Positions 1-8,651 of a stretch of 64,000 bases of DNA are shown one piece after another. Source of the DNA: CAYNWT01 sp964450955 (GTDB lineage Bacteria > Planctomycetota > Planctomycetia > Planctomycetales > Planctomycetaceae). The notes under the pieces were generated by a model. It was not told the DNA's origin, ran no database searches, and saw only the letters and a list, made by a program, of their open reading frames with translations. Location of the stretch: the NCBI GenBank assembly GCA_964450955.1, contig CAYVFI010000009.1, forward strand, positions 1 through 64,000, read 5' to 3'. The position numbers and the translations under genes were made by a program. How positions within the stretch are numbered: the stretch's first letter is position 1; each line of letters starts with the position of its first letter.

Positions 1-482
1 CGCGATGAAAGACAGAGGAAAAACTACCTGTAGTTCAACGGGCGCTTACGTTTGTGTGAATGTGGGGATCTTCAGAATCCAAAGTGGAGGTATCTTGATC
101 GGCCAGCGGTGAAGACGGGCCTGTTGAGCGACGTTGGGTCGCCGCTCTGTTGTCGACGACTGTGGGGCATGGCGGTAAAGCATTCGCGTCGAAAGTCACC
201 GGCTTGGCTCCGACCACCGTGCGAGCCGGAAAGACCGCAGCCGAACTGCAGGACTGTCCGACTGATCGTATTCGCCGCGAAGGAGCTAGTCGCCCGCCCA
301 TTAAACTTTCTCATGCCACGACTCATCATTGGTCAGCTCATGAATCCTATTGCCAACACAAACAAGAACCTTGGGCACTCCGATTTCCATCCATGGAAAT
401 CTGACTATCAATCTATCTCTGATTTCAGGGAAACTGATCTTTGACGACTTCTAAGTGTCAGGTCCGGTCTTGGCGGGCGCGA
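1..482. other. Left-edge stretch with no recognisable gene
   Basis: Short open frames on both strands here have no recognisable domain, no good ribosome binding site and arginine/serine-rich translations typical of spurious frames. The stretch lies downstream of the minus-strand DUF1598 gene. No palindrome or terminator with a T-run was seen. Confidence 0.5.
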
Positions 483-1826
483 TTACAGCGACGCATCCCA
501 CCACCAGGACGCGTCGCCTTTTTTCTGCGCGGTGGTATTCAACCCACTGGCGATCCGTGGACTCATGACAGTCTTCGTTGATCGCAGCACGCGGCCCGGT
601 TCGCACTTCACGCCACCGCCAACGACTCCAATTACCTGGTACTTGCCCTGTGAAAGGCTGTTCGAAACCGATGGCACCTGCTTCGCCACGTTGAACTCGT
701 CCATGGGGATCGCTTTCGCATCCAGAAACTCCTTCGGTTCCCAGCCTGCTTGTTGGTACAAATTCTCCTGACGCATCAATGCGACGGCCACGACCAGGTC
801 GAACACGTTTTGCAGTTGAGCCAGAGCAGGGTGGGCTTTGGCCAAAGCTTCGTAGTGCGTTGTAAACTGTGCTGCAAATGCTTCTGTGCTTTGTCGCTTT
901 TGGTTGGCCGCGCTTCGGTTGCCCTGGTTGTCGACGATCTCATCCTGTGACAGAACCTGGACGCGTTGGCCATTAAGCTTCCATACGGTTTTGTCTTCGT
1001 TGTGTTCCAGCGAATCGTATTTCGTTGTGAACCACCAACGCCGCATTGAGTTGCTGCCGGCTCCCTTGAGCTGCAAAAAACTCTTCACGCCTTTCACTCG
1101 CGACTTGTCCAGGCCGACGGAAATTCGCTTCATCACAAAGTCCGCTTCAACCAATGTTTTCGCGAAGTGAGAAGTCGGTTCGACTCCGAATAGAGTCACA
1201 TTCTGCAGGCCCAGCATTTGAACCATCTTCTTGTATCTGGCCTTTGCGGCCCCGACAGAATCAGCCGCCCCAACGGATTGCAGGTATCGATTCACCTGAC
1301 CCAGCCGACCGGTGTCGGCATCAAAAGAACACCCGACCGCTGGTTCGTTCGAACGCATCGCCTGTAGTAAATCGTCCAGTCGCAGCACAGCTCGACCGCT
1401 CTTCGCGCCGACCATCACACCCTGGCTGTTTCGAGCGAACCCTTCGGCGGGCCCGGCAATCACGACCTCTTTCGATTCCTTAAGCACAAACACGTAGTCA
1501 ATCCGCTGCAGGCCGGCCAGGAAACTAACCACGTCAGGCAGCGATTTTTTCTGGTCAAGCAGCGTCCGACATTCGGCTTCCAACCGCGTTAGCGAAACCA
1601 TTCGCAGTTCGGTGGGCTGATTGATATCAGCTGGCAGATTCGCAATCGCAGCCGCTTCCAATTTCCTGCGGCTGACAAGCTTGCCTCTCTTCGCCTTCCT
1701 GATGACACCTTTGGCATCAATCAGAATCCCGCCCTGGCCCGGCGCCTGACCCGGTGCTTGTCCAAAAACGGGCGGTAGACAGACCAGAATCGCCAATAAA
1801 ACCGAACCCAGTACTCGACCACTCAT
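483..1826 (-). CDS. Secreted DUF1598-like planctomycete protein
   Basis: A 447-residue protein with an N-terminal signal peptide (hydrophobic core LLAILVCLPP, then QAPGQAPGQ as likely start of the mature part), so it is probably exported. The body resembles the planctomycete-specific DUF1598 family: a RMVSLTRLEAE stretch near residue 75, then FLAGLQRIDYVFV and VVIAGPAEGF, which I recognise as the conserved core. Function is unknown and no catalytic motif is visible. The ATG at 1826 has a GGGAG ribosome binding site seven bases upstream, which supports this start. It is monocistronic as far as can be seen; the upstream gene is moaA on the same strand, 117 bp away. The family call is from memory of conserved blocks, not a search. 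Confidence 0.75.
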   Translation of the reverse strand: MSGRVLGSVLLAILVCLPPVFGQAPGQAPGQGGILIDAKGVIRKAKRGKLVSRRKLEAAAIANLPADINQPTELRMVSLTRLEAECRTLLDQKKSLPDVVSFLAGLQRIDYVFVLKESKEVVIAGPAEGFARNSQGVMVGAKSGRAVLRLDDLLQAMRSNEPAVGCSFDADTGRLGQVNRYLQSVGAADSVGAAKARYKKMVQMLGLQNVTLFGVEPTSHFAKTLVEADFVMKRISVGLDKSRVKGVKSFLQLKGAGSNSMRRWWFTTKYDSLEHNEDKTVWKLNGQRVQVLSQDEIVDNQGNRSAANQKRQSTEAFAAQFTTHYEALAKAHPALAQLQNVFDLVVAVALMRQENLYQQAGWEPKEFLDAKAIPMDEFNVAKQVPSVSNSLSQGKYQVIGVVGGGVKCEPGRVLRSTKTVMSPRIASGLNTTAQKKGDASWWWDASL

Positions 1827-1943
1827 CCGCGTTCTCCCTCAAGCTTCACCAAAAACGCTCCGGCCCAAAGCCCGTCCATCCGGCCCCGCACAGGCCAACT
1901 TCACCCAACCACCCAACCGGATACCGATCGAACGGAACGTTCG

Positions 1944-2939
1944 TTAGCCGCCGATTGAGTACATTGGGCGATCGGGCTGGATGAACCTGGCCGTGTTGAT
2001 TTCGTGGCCTTCCTTCTTCGCCGCAATCGATTCCAGCATCGCCGCAGCAATGTCTTCGTCAGAACCGTCCTCACGAAGAAGACGCCTGACATCGGTCTCT
2101 TCCAACGAAAACAGACAGTTCCGTAGCCGTCCGTCCGCCGTCAGTCGAAATCGATTACAGCTCATGCAGAACGGTTGGCTTACCGACGCGATGATGCCAA
2201 TACGGCCGACACCATCATCGAATTCAAACTCATTCGCCGGAGCCCGCGTGTCTGTGCGTTCCAAAGCTCGCAGCGGCCGGATACCTTGTTCAAGCATACG
2301 TAGGATCTCGCTGCCGAACAGAACCTTATCTTTCTGCCACGCGGCATCAGCGTCCAGCGGCATGAACTCAATAAACCGCACCTCCGCGCCGGTTTCCCGA
2401 GCGAACTCGCCGAACGGAACGACCTGGTCTTCCGTCAATCCACGAACCGCGACCGCGTTGACCTTGATACGAAAGCCAGCTTCACGAGCCGCGTTAACGC
2501 CGGTAATCACGCTGTCGAAAACGTCGCGTCGAGTAATCTGTTTGAATTTCTCTGCGTTCAATGCGTCCAGGCTGATGTTAAGCCGTTCCAGTCCCGCATC
2601 TCGCAGCGCCGCCGCTTGATCGGCCAGCAGCACCCCGTTGGTCGTCAGTCCAATGTCTTTGATGCCATCAATCGCGGCGAGTTTCCGAATAAGAACATGC
2701 AGGTCCTTGCGCACCAGCGGTTCTCCGCCGGTCAGTCGCAACTTATCGATGCCCAGCGATACACCCACGCGAACAACCCGTTCGATTTCCTCAAACGTCA
2801 GCAGCTTCGCGCGGTCCATGAAGACCACGTCTTCGGACGGCATGCAGTAGAAACAACGAATGTTGCAGCGGTCGGTGACGCTAATCCGCAGGTTGTTATG
2901 AACGCGGCCGAAAGAATCGATAAGGCGAGCGGCACTCAT
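1944..2939 (-). CDS. moaA: GTP 3',8-cyclase MoaA (molybdenum cofactor biosynthesis)
   Basis: Radical SAM enzyme that starts molybdopterin synthesis, converting GTP to 3',8-cyclo-GTP with MoaC as partner. The 331-residue protein has the N-terminal cluster motif C25-NIR-C29-FY-C32, the TGGEPL SAM-binding motif, the second [4Fe-4S] site C258-x2-C261-x13-C275, and a C-terminal Gly-Gly; all are hallmarks of active MoaA. The start at 2939 is chosen because its ATG overlaps the stop of moaE (ATGA) and the family begins close to the LIDSFGRVHNNLRIS motif; an upstream extension to 2996 would lie inside moaE. It is co-transcribed with moaE. moaC and moaD are not in the window. Confidence 0.95.
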   Translation of the reverse strand: MSAARLIDSFGRVHNNLRISVTDRCNIRCFYCMPSEDVVFMDRAKLLTFEEIERVVRVGVSLGIDKLRLTGGEPLVRKDLHVLIRKLAAIDGIKDIGLTTNGVLLADQAAALRDAGLERLNISLDALNAEKFKQITRRDVFDSVITGVNAAREAGFRIKVNAVAVRGLTEDQVVPFGEFARETGAEVRFIEFMPLDADAAWQKDKVLFGSEILRMLEQGIRPLRALERTDTRAPANEFEFDDGVGRIGIIASVSQPFCMSCNRFRLTADGRLRNCLFSLEETDVRRLLREDGSDEDIAAAMLESIAAKKEGHEINTARFIQPDRPMYSIGG

Positions 2940-3388
2940 GATTCGCCTCCAACCGATGGCGGCGCGTTGGGATTGTCGATGCCCGGATGAACCCACTCGG
3001 TGGTTCCATCGGCCCAGTTCTCCTTCTTCCAGATGGGCACATCATCCTTAATCGTATCAATCACATATCGGCCGGCTGCAAAAGCTTCCTTCCGATGCGC
3101 GGCGCTGACGGCGACGGCCACGCTGATTTCGCCGAGCCCCATGTGACCCAGTCGGTGCACTGCGGCGACCTCCTGCAAATCCCATTTTTCCTGAGCCTCT
3201 TGTACGATAGCTCTCATTCGAGACTCAGCCATCTCTGGGTACGCTTCGTAGTCCAGCGAACTGGTCTGCTTGTCACCCGTCATTTCCCGAACGGTTCCGA
3301 GGAACAAAACGACGGCTCCCGCGTTGTCATGGCGTACGGATTCGGTCAGTTTCGCGTGGTCTATCGTGTCTGTCGTCAGGCTAATCAT
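2936..3388 (-). CDS. moaE: Molybdopterin synthase catalytic subunit MoaE
   Basis: Large subunit of molybdopterin synthase, which transfers sulfur from MoaD thiocarboxylate onto cyclic pyranopterin monophosphate. The 150-residue protein has family signatures GAVVLFLGTVR near residue 24, LDYEAYPEMAE, a VHRLGHMGLGE stretch and the DDVPIWKKE segment containing the active-site lysines. It is the upstream gene of a moaE-moaA operon: its TGA overlaps the moaA ATG by the ATGA arrangement, which implies translational coupling. Its partner MoaD is not nearby. The C-terminal tail after WVHPG is short and proline-rich, and variable in the family. Confidence 0.94.
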   Translation of the reverse strand: MISLTTDTIDHAKLTESVRHDNAGAVVLFLGTVREMTGDKQTSSLDYEAYPEMAESRMRAIVQEAQEKWDLQEVAAVHRLGHMGLGEISVAVAVSAAHRKEAFAAGRYVIDTIKDDVPIWKKENWADGTTEWVHPGIDNPNAPPSVGGES

Positions 3389-3617
3389 GCCACTTACTTC
3401 TGGAGTGATTCTTCAATAGCGATGGTACCCGTTCAGGCGGCCGATGACCAATCGGATTGTCTGGCCCGATTGTCAGAGGTTCCTCCTTCCGCACTCAGTA
3501 AAACTCAGAACACAATCGGTGTCGCCGACCAGGTGTCCACAGAGCGTTTTTGTCAAGAACTCTGCTCCTGCACAACGTTCTTGCTTTACCTGGCTGTGCC
3601 GCCGAGTTGACGTCTGC

Positions 3618-3686
3618 GGGCGCACGGCATCTGCACTACTGAACTATGGCCAACCTGTATCTCAATAGTGCAAAAGCCGTGCGCCC
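3618..3686. repeat. Palindromic repeat between moaE and ileS
   Basis: Arms at 3618-3638 and 3666-3686 (gggcgcacggc core) are reverse complements over 21 bp with two mismatches and a 27-bp loop; weaker pairing extends on both sides. It lies upstream of moaE and downstream of ileS. It resembles a REP-type intergenic element more than a terminator, since neither strand has a clear T-run after it. The rest of 3389-3753 shows nothing recognisable. Confidence 0.7.
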
Positions 3687-3753
3687 ACCGGCATCAAGTC
3701 GGCGGCGGATTGGCTTCCATGGGATGAACAGAATGAGCCGGTCGCTTTGAACG

Positions 3754-6700
3754 TCAGGCAACTTTTTTGATGCAGATCTGCACTTTCTCTTCACCGACGC
3801 TGACGTGCTTTGTATCTGCAGGAACATCTGACGACTCTGTAATTGAATCAGCCAGGGTCTCGCCGCAGACGTAATCGCCCCACTTAGCGACGCAATCGCT
3901 GGTCGAGTGACTGTCGGCGGAGTAAGTGATCGTGATGCGATCCGTAATCTGCAAATCGAAGTCCTTGCGCAGCTGTTGCACGTGGCGAACCAGGTCGCGA
4001 GCCATACCTTCTTTAAGGAGGTCGTCATTCAATTCCGTTGACAAAGCGATCTGCAAGCCGCTTTCGTCAGCACAGGCCCAGCCCGTGGCTTGTTCGGTTC
4101 CAACCAAAACATCGTCCGGGGTCAAATCGACACTGTTGCCGTCGATGTCGATGGTGAGTGACTCACCACGGCGCAGTGGCCCCAGCACATCGTCGCCGAT
4201 TTCGGGCAGCCTGGTTCGCAGAACGCCCAGCAGCTTGCCGTATTTTGGGCCCAGCGTCTTCAGGTTCGGTTTGTAGGTGTAGCTGACCAGATCATCCAGG
4301 TTGCTTTGCGCGGTAACCTGTTTGACGTTGAGTTCTTCCTTGATGACGTCCGCCAGCTTGGTAAGAGCTTCGGCTTGTTTGGCGTCGGCTGATGAAAACT
4401 GCAGTTCGGCCAGCGGTTGGCGAACACGCAGCGATGCCTGCTCGCGTAGCTGGTGACCAAGCTTCACCATGAGTTGCGCTGCGGCCATGCGGGCGTTGAG
4501 ATCTTCGTCCAGTAGGTCAGCGTTTGGTTGCGGGTAGTCGCAGAGGTGAACCGATTCCGGGTGGGCCAGGCTGTGCTTGGCGGAATTGTCACCCCGTTGT
4601 GCGTCAGGCACAGCCTGGCCGACACCTGCGAGGTTCTGGTACATCCGATCCGTCAGGAACGGCATGCATGGAGCCAACAGTTTGCACAATGTCAGCAACA
4701 CCTCATACAACGTTTGGTAAGCGGCGTTCTTGTCAGTGTCAGACGCATCCTTTGAACGCCAGAAACGTCGGCGGTTGCGGCGGATGTACCAGTTGGACAA
4801 ATCGTCGATAAACTGAGCAGCCGCCTTGCAGAAACCGGGAGCATTGAACGCGGCCATCTCGCGATTACCGACTTCCGCAAGCGATTGCAGGTTCGATAGA
4901 ACCCAGCGGTCAATCTCCGGCCGATCGGCGACAGGAATGATTGCAGCCGAACCATCGAACTCGTCGGCGATCGCGTAGTCCACGAAGAACTTGTAGCAGT
5001 TCCAAAACGGAATGATGACCTGGCGTCGGATCTCATCCGCAGGCGTACTGGTCACCTTACAGGTCGGGAAGCCCTCTTTCGTTTCTGTGATATCGCCGAC
5101 CGGCGTCGAAAGAGTTACCGGTTCGTTCGGGTGCCGCCGACCGAACTTCAAATCGACAGCCGGGTTTTGAGCCAGATACATCCAACGCAGCGTGTCGACA
5201 CCAAGTTGTTCGGCCGCTTCTTCAAACCAGATGGCCGTGCCGTCCGACTTGTGCATCGCCTTGCCTTCTTCGTCGGCAACCAGTCGATGACCAAGCAACG
5301 TCTTGAAGGGGCGTTTTTCAACCGGGTCGTCGGTCTCGTCGTACCGCATCATCGTGCCCAGCGACAACATCGAATAGAACCAGTTGCGGAACTGACCTGG
5401 GAAACACTCGGTCACAAGGTCCGCCGGGTACCACTTCTTCCACTCTTCTTTGTTCTCGTTGTACGACATGGTTGAAAACGGAACGATACCCGCATCCAGC
5501 CACGGGTTGCCGACGTCTTCAATACGGCGCATCTTTTGACCGGGGTTCTTTTGGCTCTCGATGATCACACCATCGATCCAAGGTCGGTGCGGCGAGTTTC
5601 CTTCGAACCCATCCCAACCTTCAACCGCGCGTTCTTTAAGCTCGTCCAGTGAACCCATGACTTCGAAGTCGGTGGAGTCTTCTTCGTTGACCCAGATGGG
5701 CAGGGCGAGCCCCCAGAAACGCTTCTTGCTGACCATCCAGTCGCCCATGTTGGTCAACCATTCAACCTCGCGGTTCTGACCATCAATCGATTCCGGCAAC
5801 CAGTTAATCTCGCGCGTGACGTCTTTGATTTCGTCACGCCAGTCCATGTTGATGAACCATTCATCGACCAGACGGAACACGAGTTCGTCACCGGTTCGCC
5901 AGCAATGCGGATAGATATGCGGGTACGTTTCGACCGCGACCAGCAGACCTTTCTCTTTGAGCTTCTCGAATACAAGTTCCGCAGTTTCGGGCGCGATCGC
6001 TTCTTTGCCAGTGAAGTCGCCGAAGCCTTCGATGTATTTGCCATCTTCCCCCAACGGCGCAATGACCGGCGCGCCGATCCCTACGCCGATCTTGTGGTCG
6101 ATGTCTCCACAGCCTGGAGCCATGTGGACGATGCCAGTACCTTCGCCGGCAACAACATGCGCGTTACCGCGTGAATCACGGCCACCGTCGATCACTTTGT
6201 GAAACGCCACGGCACTCGGGGCGGAGTCGTCGACGGGTAGCAGCCCGCTGGCAACATCCTGTGACCAGCCGCCGGGTTTGTGTTGAGCGTCAAGATCGTC
6301 GAACGGACCTTCATAGGCCCAACCGACCATTTCGGCCCCTTTAATCGTACCGGCTTCTTCAAAGCCACCTTGCTCTTTGAAGATCTGGCCGAGCGTTTTC
6401 AGTTTAGGAACGTCCTTCGGCCACTTCCATTCGGGACGCCCGAAGCCTTCCTTGAACTCGCTGGCGAGCCGCTGGTAGTTGAGGTTCTCTTTCGCGAAGT
6501 AATAGACCGCGTCGTCTTTCTTTGCCTTGAGTTTGATGTAGTCGAGATCAGGATTGACTGCGGCGATCGTATTACTGGTGAGAGTCCACGGAGTCGTTGT
6601 CCAGACAAGGATGAATTCGTTCTCGCGTTCGCGCAGCGGGAACCGGACAAACACAGACTTGTGCGTTGTCAGCTTGCGACCTTCGGCGATTTCCATCTGC

Positions 6701-7401
6701 GAGTACGCACTACCGCCGCGACCCGACCATGGCATAACGTCATGGCCCTGGTAAATCTTGCCGCGCTCGAAACACTTCTTGAGGAACGTCCAAATGGTTT
6801 CGTTGTTGTTGGTTGAGAACGTGAAGTAGCTGCCGCCCCATTCCGGGTTGCCAAGTTTTTCGACAATGCGATGGGCGATGTCAGTCACCGTCTCGCCATT
6901 GGGTAGAGCAAACTCCACAGGTTCGTCACTGCCGACTGCTTCGGACAGTTTCCGCAGTTCGTCCGGGCGGTCCCATTCCATCCAATAACCAAGCCGCTGC
7001 GACTGTTCTGTCTGACGAGCTGCAAACTTCAGCACGCGGCGTTTGCATTCGTTGACAAACTTATCGATGCCGTATTCGGCAACGGCTTTCTTGGTGCCCA
7101 GCCCCAGTTGTTTTTCAACCTCGACTTCAACCCACAAACCCTGACAATCGAACCCGTTTTGGTAACGCAGTTCGTGCCCGGTCATCGCGAAGAACCGCTG
7201 GTACGCGTCCTTGTAGGTTCGTCCCCACGCATGGTGCACGCCCATCGGATTGTTGGCCGTAATTGGCCCATCCAGAAAGCTCCAGCGCTTCGCGCCGCGA
7301 TTCTTCGCGCGTAGCTTGTCGAAGACTTGTTGTTCTTCCCAGAACTTCAGGATCTGGTGTTCGCCGGCGATGAAGTCGGCGTCTTTAACGGCTTGGAACA
7401 T
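3754..7401 (-). CDS. ileS: Isoleucyl-tRNA synthetase (divergent, long form)
   Basis: Class I aminoacyl-tRNA synthetase that charges tRNA-Ile; 1215 residues, longer than the roughly 940 of the common bacterial enzyme. The HIGH signature appears as PMGVHHAWGR (residues 52-61) and the KMSKS loop as KAMHKS (about residue 715). The connective editing region lies between them, with WTTTPWTLTSNTIAA (threonine-rich editing motif). The anticodon-binding region follows, with LLAPCMPFLTDRMYQNL. I call IleRS rather than ValRS or LeuRS from the editing motif and overall layout. A 67-bp palindromic element is captured in frame at 4560-4626 and adds about 22 residues in a loop. The ATG at 7401 is followed at once by conserved sequence. 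The divergent cupredoxin gene starts about 220 bp away. Confidence 0.9.
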   Translation of the reverse strand: MFQAVKDADFIAGEHQILKFWEEQQVFDKLRAKNRGAKRWSFLDGPITANNPMGVHHAWGRTYKDAYQRFFAMTGHELRYQNGFDCQGLWVEVEVEKQLGLGTKKAVAEYGIDKFVNECKRRVLKFAARQTEQSQRLGYWMEWDRPDELRKLSEAVGSDEPVEFALPNGETVTDIAHRIVEKLGNPEWGGSYFTFSTNNNETIWTFLKKCFERGKIYQGHDVMPWSGRGGSAYSQMEIAEGRKLTTHKSVFVRFPLRERENEFILVWTTTPWTLTSNTIAAVNPDLDYIKLKAKKDDAVYYFAKENLNYQRLASEFKEGFGRPEWKWPKDVPKLKTLGQIFKEQGGFEEAGTIKGAEMVGWAYEGPFDDLDAQHKPGGWSQDVASGLLPVDDSAPSAVAFHKVIDGGRDSRGNAHVVAGEGTGIVHMAPGCGDIDHKIGVGIGAPVIAPLGEDGKYIEGFGDFTGKEAIAPETAELVFEKLKEKGLLVAVETYPHIYPHCWRTGDELVFRLVDEWFINMDWRDEIKDVTREINWLPESIDGQNREVEWLTNMGDWMVSKKRFWGLALPIWVNEEDSTDFEVMGSLDELKERAVEGWDGFEGNSPHRPWIDGVIIESQKNPGQKMRRIEDVGNPWLDAGIVPFSTMSYNENKEEWKKWYPADLVTECFPGQFRNWFYSMLSLGTMMRYDETDDPVEKRPFKTLLGHRLVADEEGKAMHKSDGTAIWFEEAAEQLGVDTLRWMYLAQNPAVDLKFGRRHPNEPVTLSTPVGDITETKEGFPTCKVTSTPADEIRRQVIIPFWNCYKFFVDYAIADEFDGSAAIIPVADRPEIDRWVLSNLQSLAEVGNREMAAFNAPGFCKAAAQFIDDLSNWYIRRNRRRFWRSKDASDTDKNAAYQTLYEVLLTLCKLLAPCMPFLTDRMYQNLAGVGQAVPDAQRGDNSAKHSLAHPESVHLCDYPQPNADLLDEDLNARMAAAQLMVKLGHQLREQASLRVRQPLAELQFSSADAKQAEALTKLADVIKEELNVKQVTAQSNLDDLVSYTYKPNLKTLGPKYGKLLGVLRTRLPEIGDDVLGPLRRGESLTIDIDGNSVDLTPDDVLVGTEQATGWACADESGLQIALSTELNDDLLKEGMARDLVRHVQQLRKDFDLQITDRITITYSADSHSTSDCVAKWGDYVCGETLADSITESSDVPADTKHVSVGEEKVQICIKKVA
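4560..4626. repeat. Palindromic element captured in frame within ileS
   Basis: Core arms ggccaggctgtgc (4564-4576) and its exact reverse complement (4608-4620) are separated by 31 bp. Adding the flanking ggtg/cacc bases extends the arms to 4560-4576 and 4608-4626 with a 2-bp offset. On the ileS strand the element reads as VGQAVPDAQ followed by HSLAHP, low-complexity residues between the helix ending MYQNL and the ESVHL segment. It keeps the reading frame. Confidence 0.8.
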
Positions 7402-7623
7402 CGTACAAGAGAATTTCAGTAGGCCAGCTTGTGCTGACGATCAGGAAGCTGGCTGGCGTGATGCCGGCCAAGCGGTTTGGAAACCAACAGTTTCCACGAT
7501 TTCATAGACTCGGCGAATTGTAGAGAGGCTCTTGAAGATTGGGTAGGATTTCACTGTGGACCGATTGAACCACGTGCCGCGTTGGACGTCACCCGCCTGC
7601 TTCTTGAACCGGGAAGACCGCAA

Positions 7624-8523
7624 ATGAGTCCCCAATTGCTGTTGGCTGCTGTGTGTTGCTGGCTGCAGGTCGGTGAGAACACAGCATGCCCGCCCACCCC
7701 ACCGGCGGCAGTCCAATTGACAGGTAAGGCCGCGTCTGGCCAGTCCGCGAACAACGGGCGAACCATCCCAAAACCGGATAGAGGCTTCGGGACGATTGTT
7801 GGCCAGTTGATTTGGGATGGACCGGTTCCGAAACCCAAACCAAAACCAGTGGTGCCGCATGCCGCCCATGGCGACGACCTGATTGTGAACCCGACCAACA
7901 AGGGGGTTCGCAATATCTTCGTCTACGAAAAGGCCAAGACCTACCGCAGCAACCCAGGGAAGGTTCACCCCGACCTGCAGCAACCGTCAAAGGAGCCTTT
8001 GCTTTTCAGCGCCGATAAAGGCCGCTTCAAACCGCGCGGGCTGTTGGTTCGGGCAGGGCGGGAGATTCTTATTCGCAACAAAGACGTTACTGCTCACAAC
8101 GTGCACGTCATGCCAGTGAAGAATCACGGGGTTGGATTCCTGGTCAAGCCCAACGACTTAAGGGACGTGCGTGTCACGCTGCCGCAGCCTGAGGTCATTC
8201 CCATTCGGGTAAAGTGCGATCTGCAGCCGTGGATGGAGGCTCATTGGTTGGTTCTGGACCACCCCTATATGGCGCTCACGGACGAGGACGGGCGATTCAC
8301 TATCGCGAACCTTCCGGAGGGCCAGCACGAACTGCGGCTATGGCACGAACGGGTCGGGTACATCCACAAGAAGCTGAAACACTCAAAATCAGACCAATAC
8401 GAAATCAAGACTGTCGGAAAGTCCCGGAAGTTGTTCGTCAGCATTCGTAGTCAGGAAGTGCTTGACCTGAAACAGATACCCCTTGCGCCGGAGTGGTTCA
8501 GGCCTGACCGGCAAAAGGACTAA
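7624..8523 (+). CDS. Secreted cupredoxin-like protein with a carboxypeptidase-regulatory-type tail
   Basis: A 300-residue exported protein. The start at 7624 gives a signal peptide (LLLAAVCCWLQ) with a purine-rich GGGAAG site upstream; an in-frame ATG at 7477 would add 49 residues lacking signal character. The middle part looks like a plastocyanin-type beta-sandwich with candidate copper ligands H158 or H161 (AHNVH), C198 and H207 (CDLQPWMEAH). It is followed by a domain reading YMALTDEDGRFTIANLPEG, the usual start of a carboxypeptidase regulatory-like beta-sandwich. Planctomycetes carry many such secreted copper-protein-like genes, but the redox partner is unknown. Copper binding is inferred. 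Confidence 0.75.
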   Translation: MSPQLLLAAVCCWLQVGENTACPPTPPAAVQLTGKAASGQSANNGRTIPKPDRGFGTIVGQLIWDGPVPKPKPKPVVPHAAHGDDLIVNPTNKGVRNIFVYEKAKTYRSNPGKVHPDLQQPSKEPLLFSADKGRFKPRGLLVRAGREILIRNKDVTAHNVHVMPVKNHGVGFLVKPNDLRDVRVTLPQPEVIPIRVKCDLQPWMEAHWLVLDHPYMALTDEDGRFTIANLPEGQHELRLWHERVGYIHKKLKHSKSDQYEIKTVGKSRKLFVSIRSQEVLDLKQIPLAPEWFRPDRQKD

Positions 8524-8651
8524 CGCTTATTGGTTCTGCCGCCGACACCGATTTCACTCGTCTGTGAACCACGCCACCTTGCTTTCGTGGACACGCGAAG
8601 TGAGCCAGCACTTGCTAACATCAGGCTTCACTTCGGCCACAGGGGAACCCA

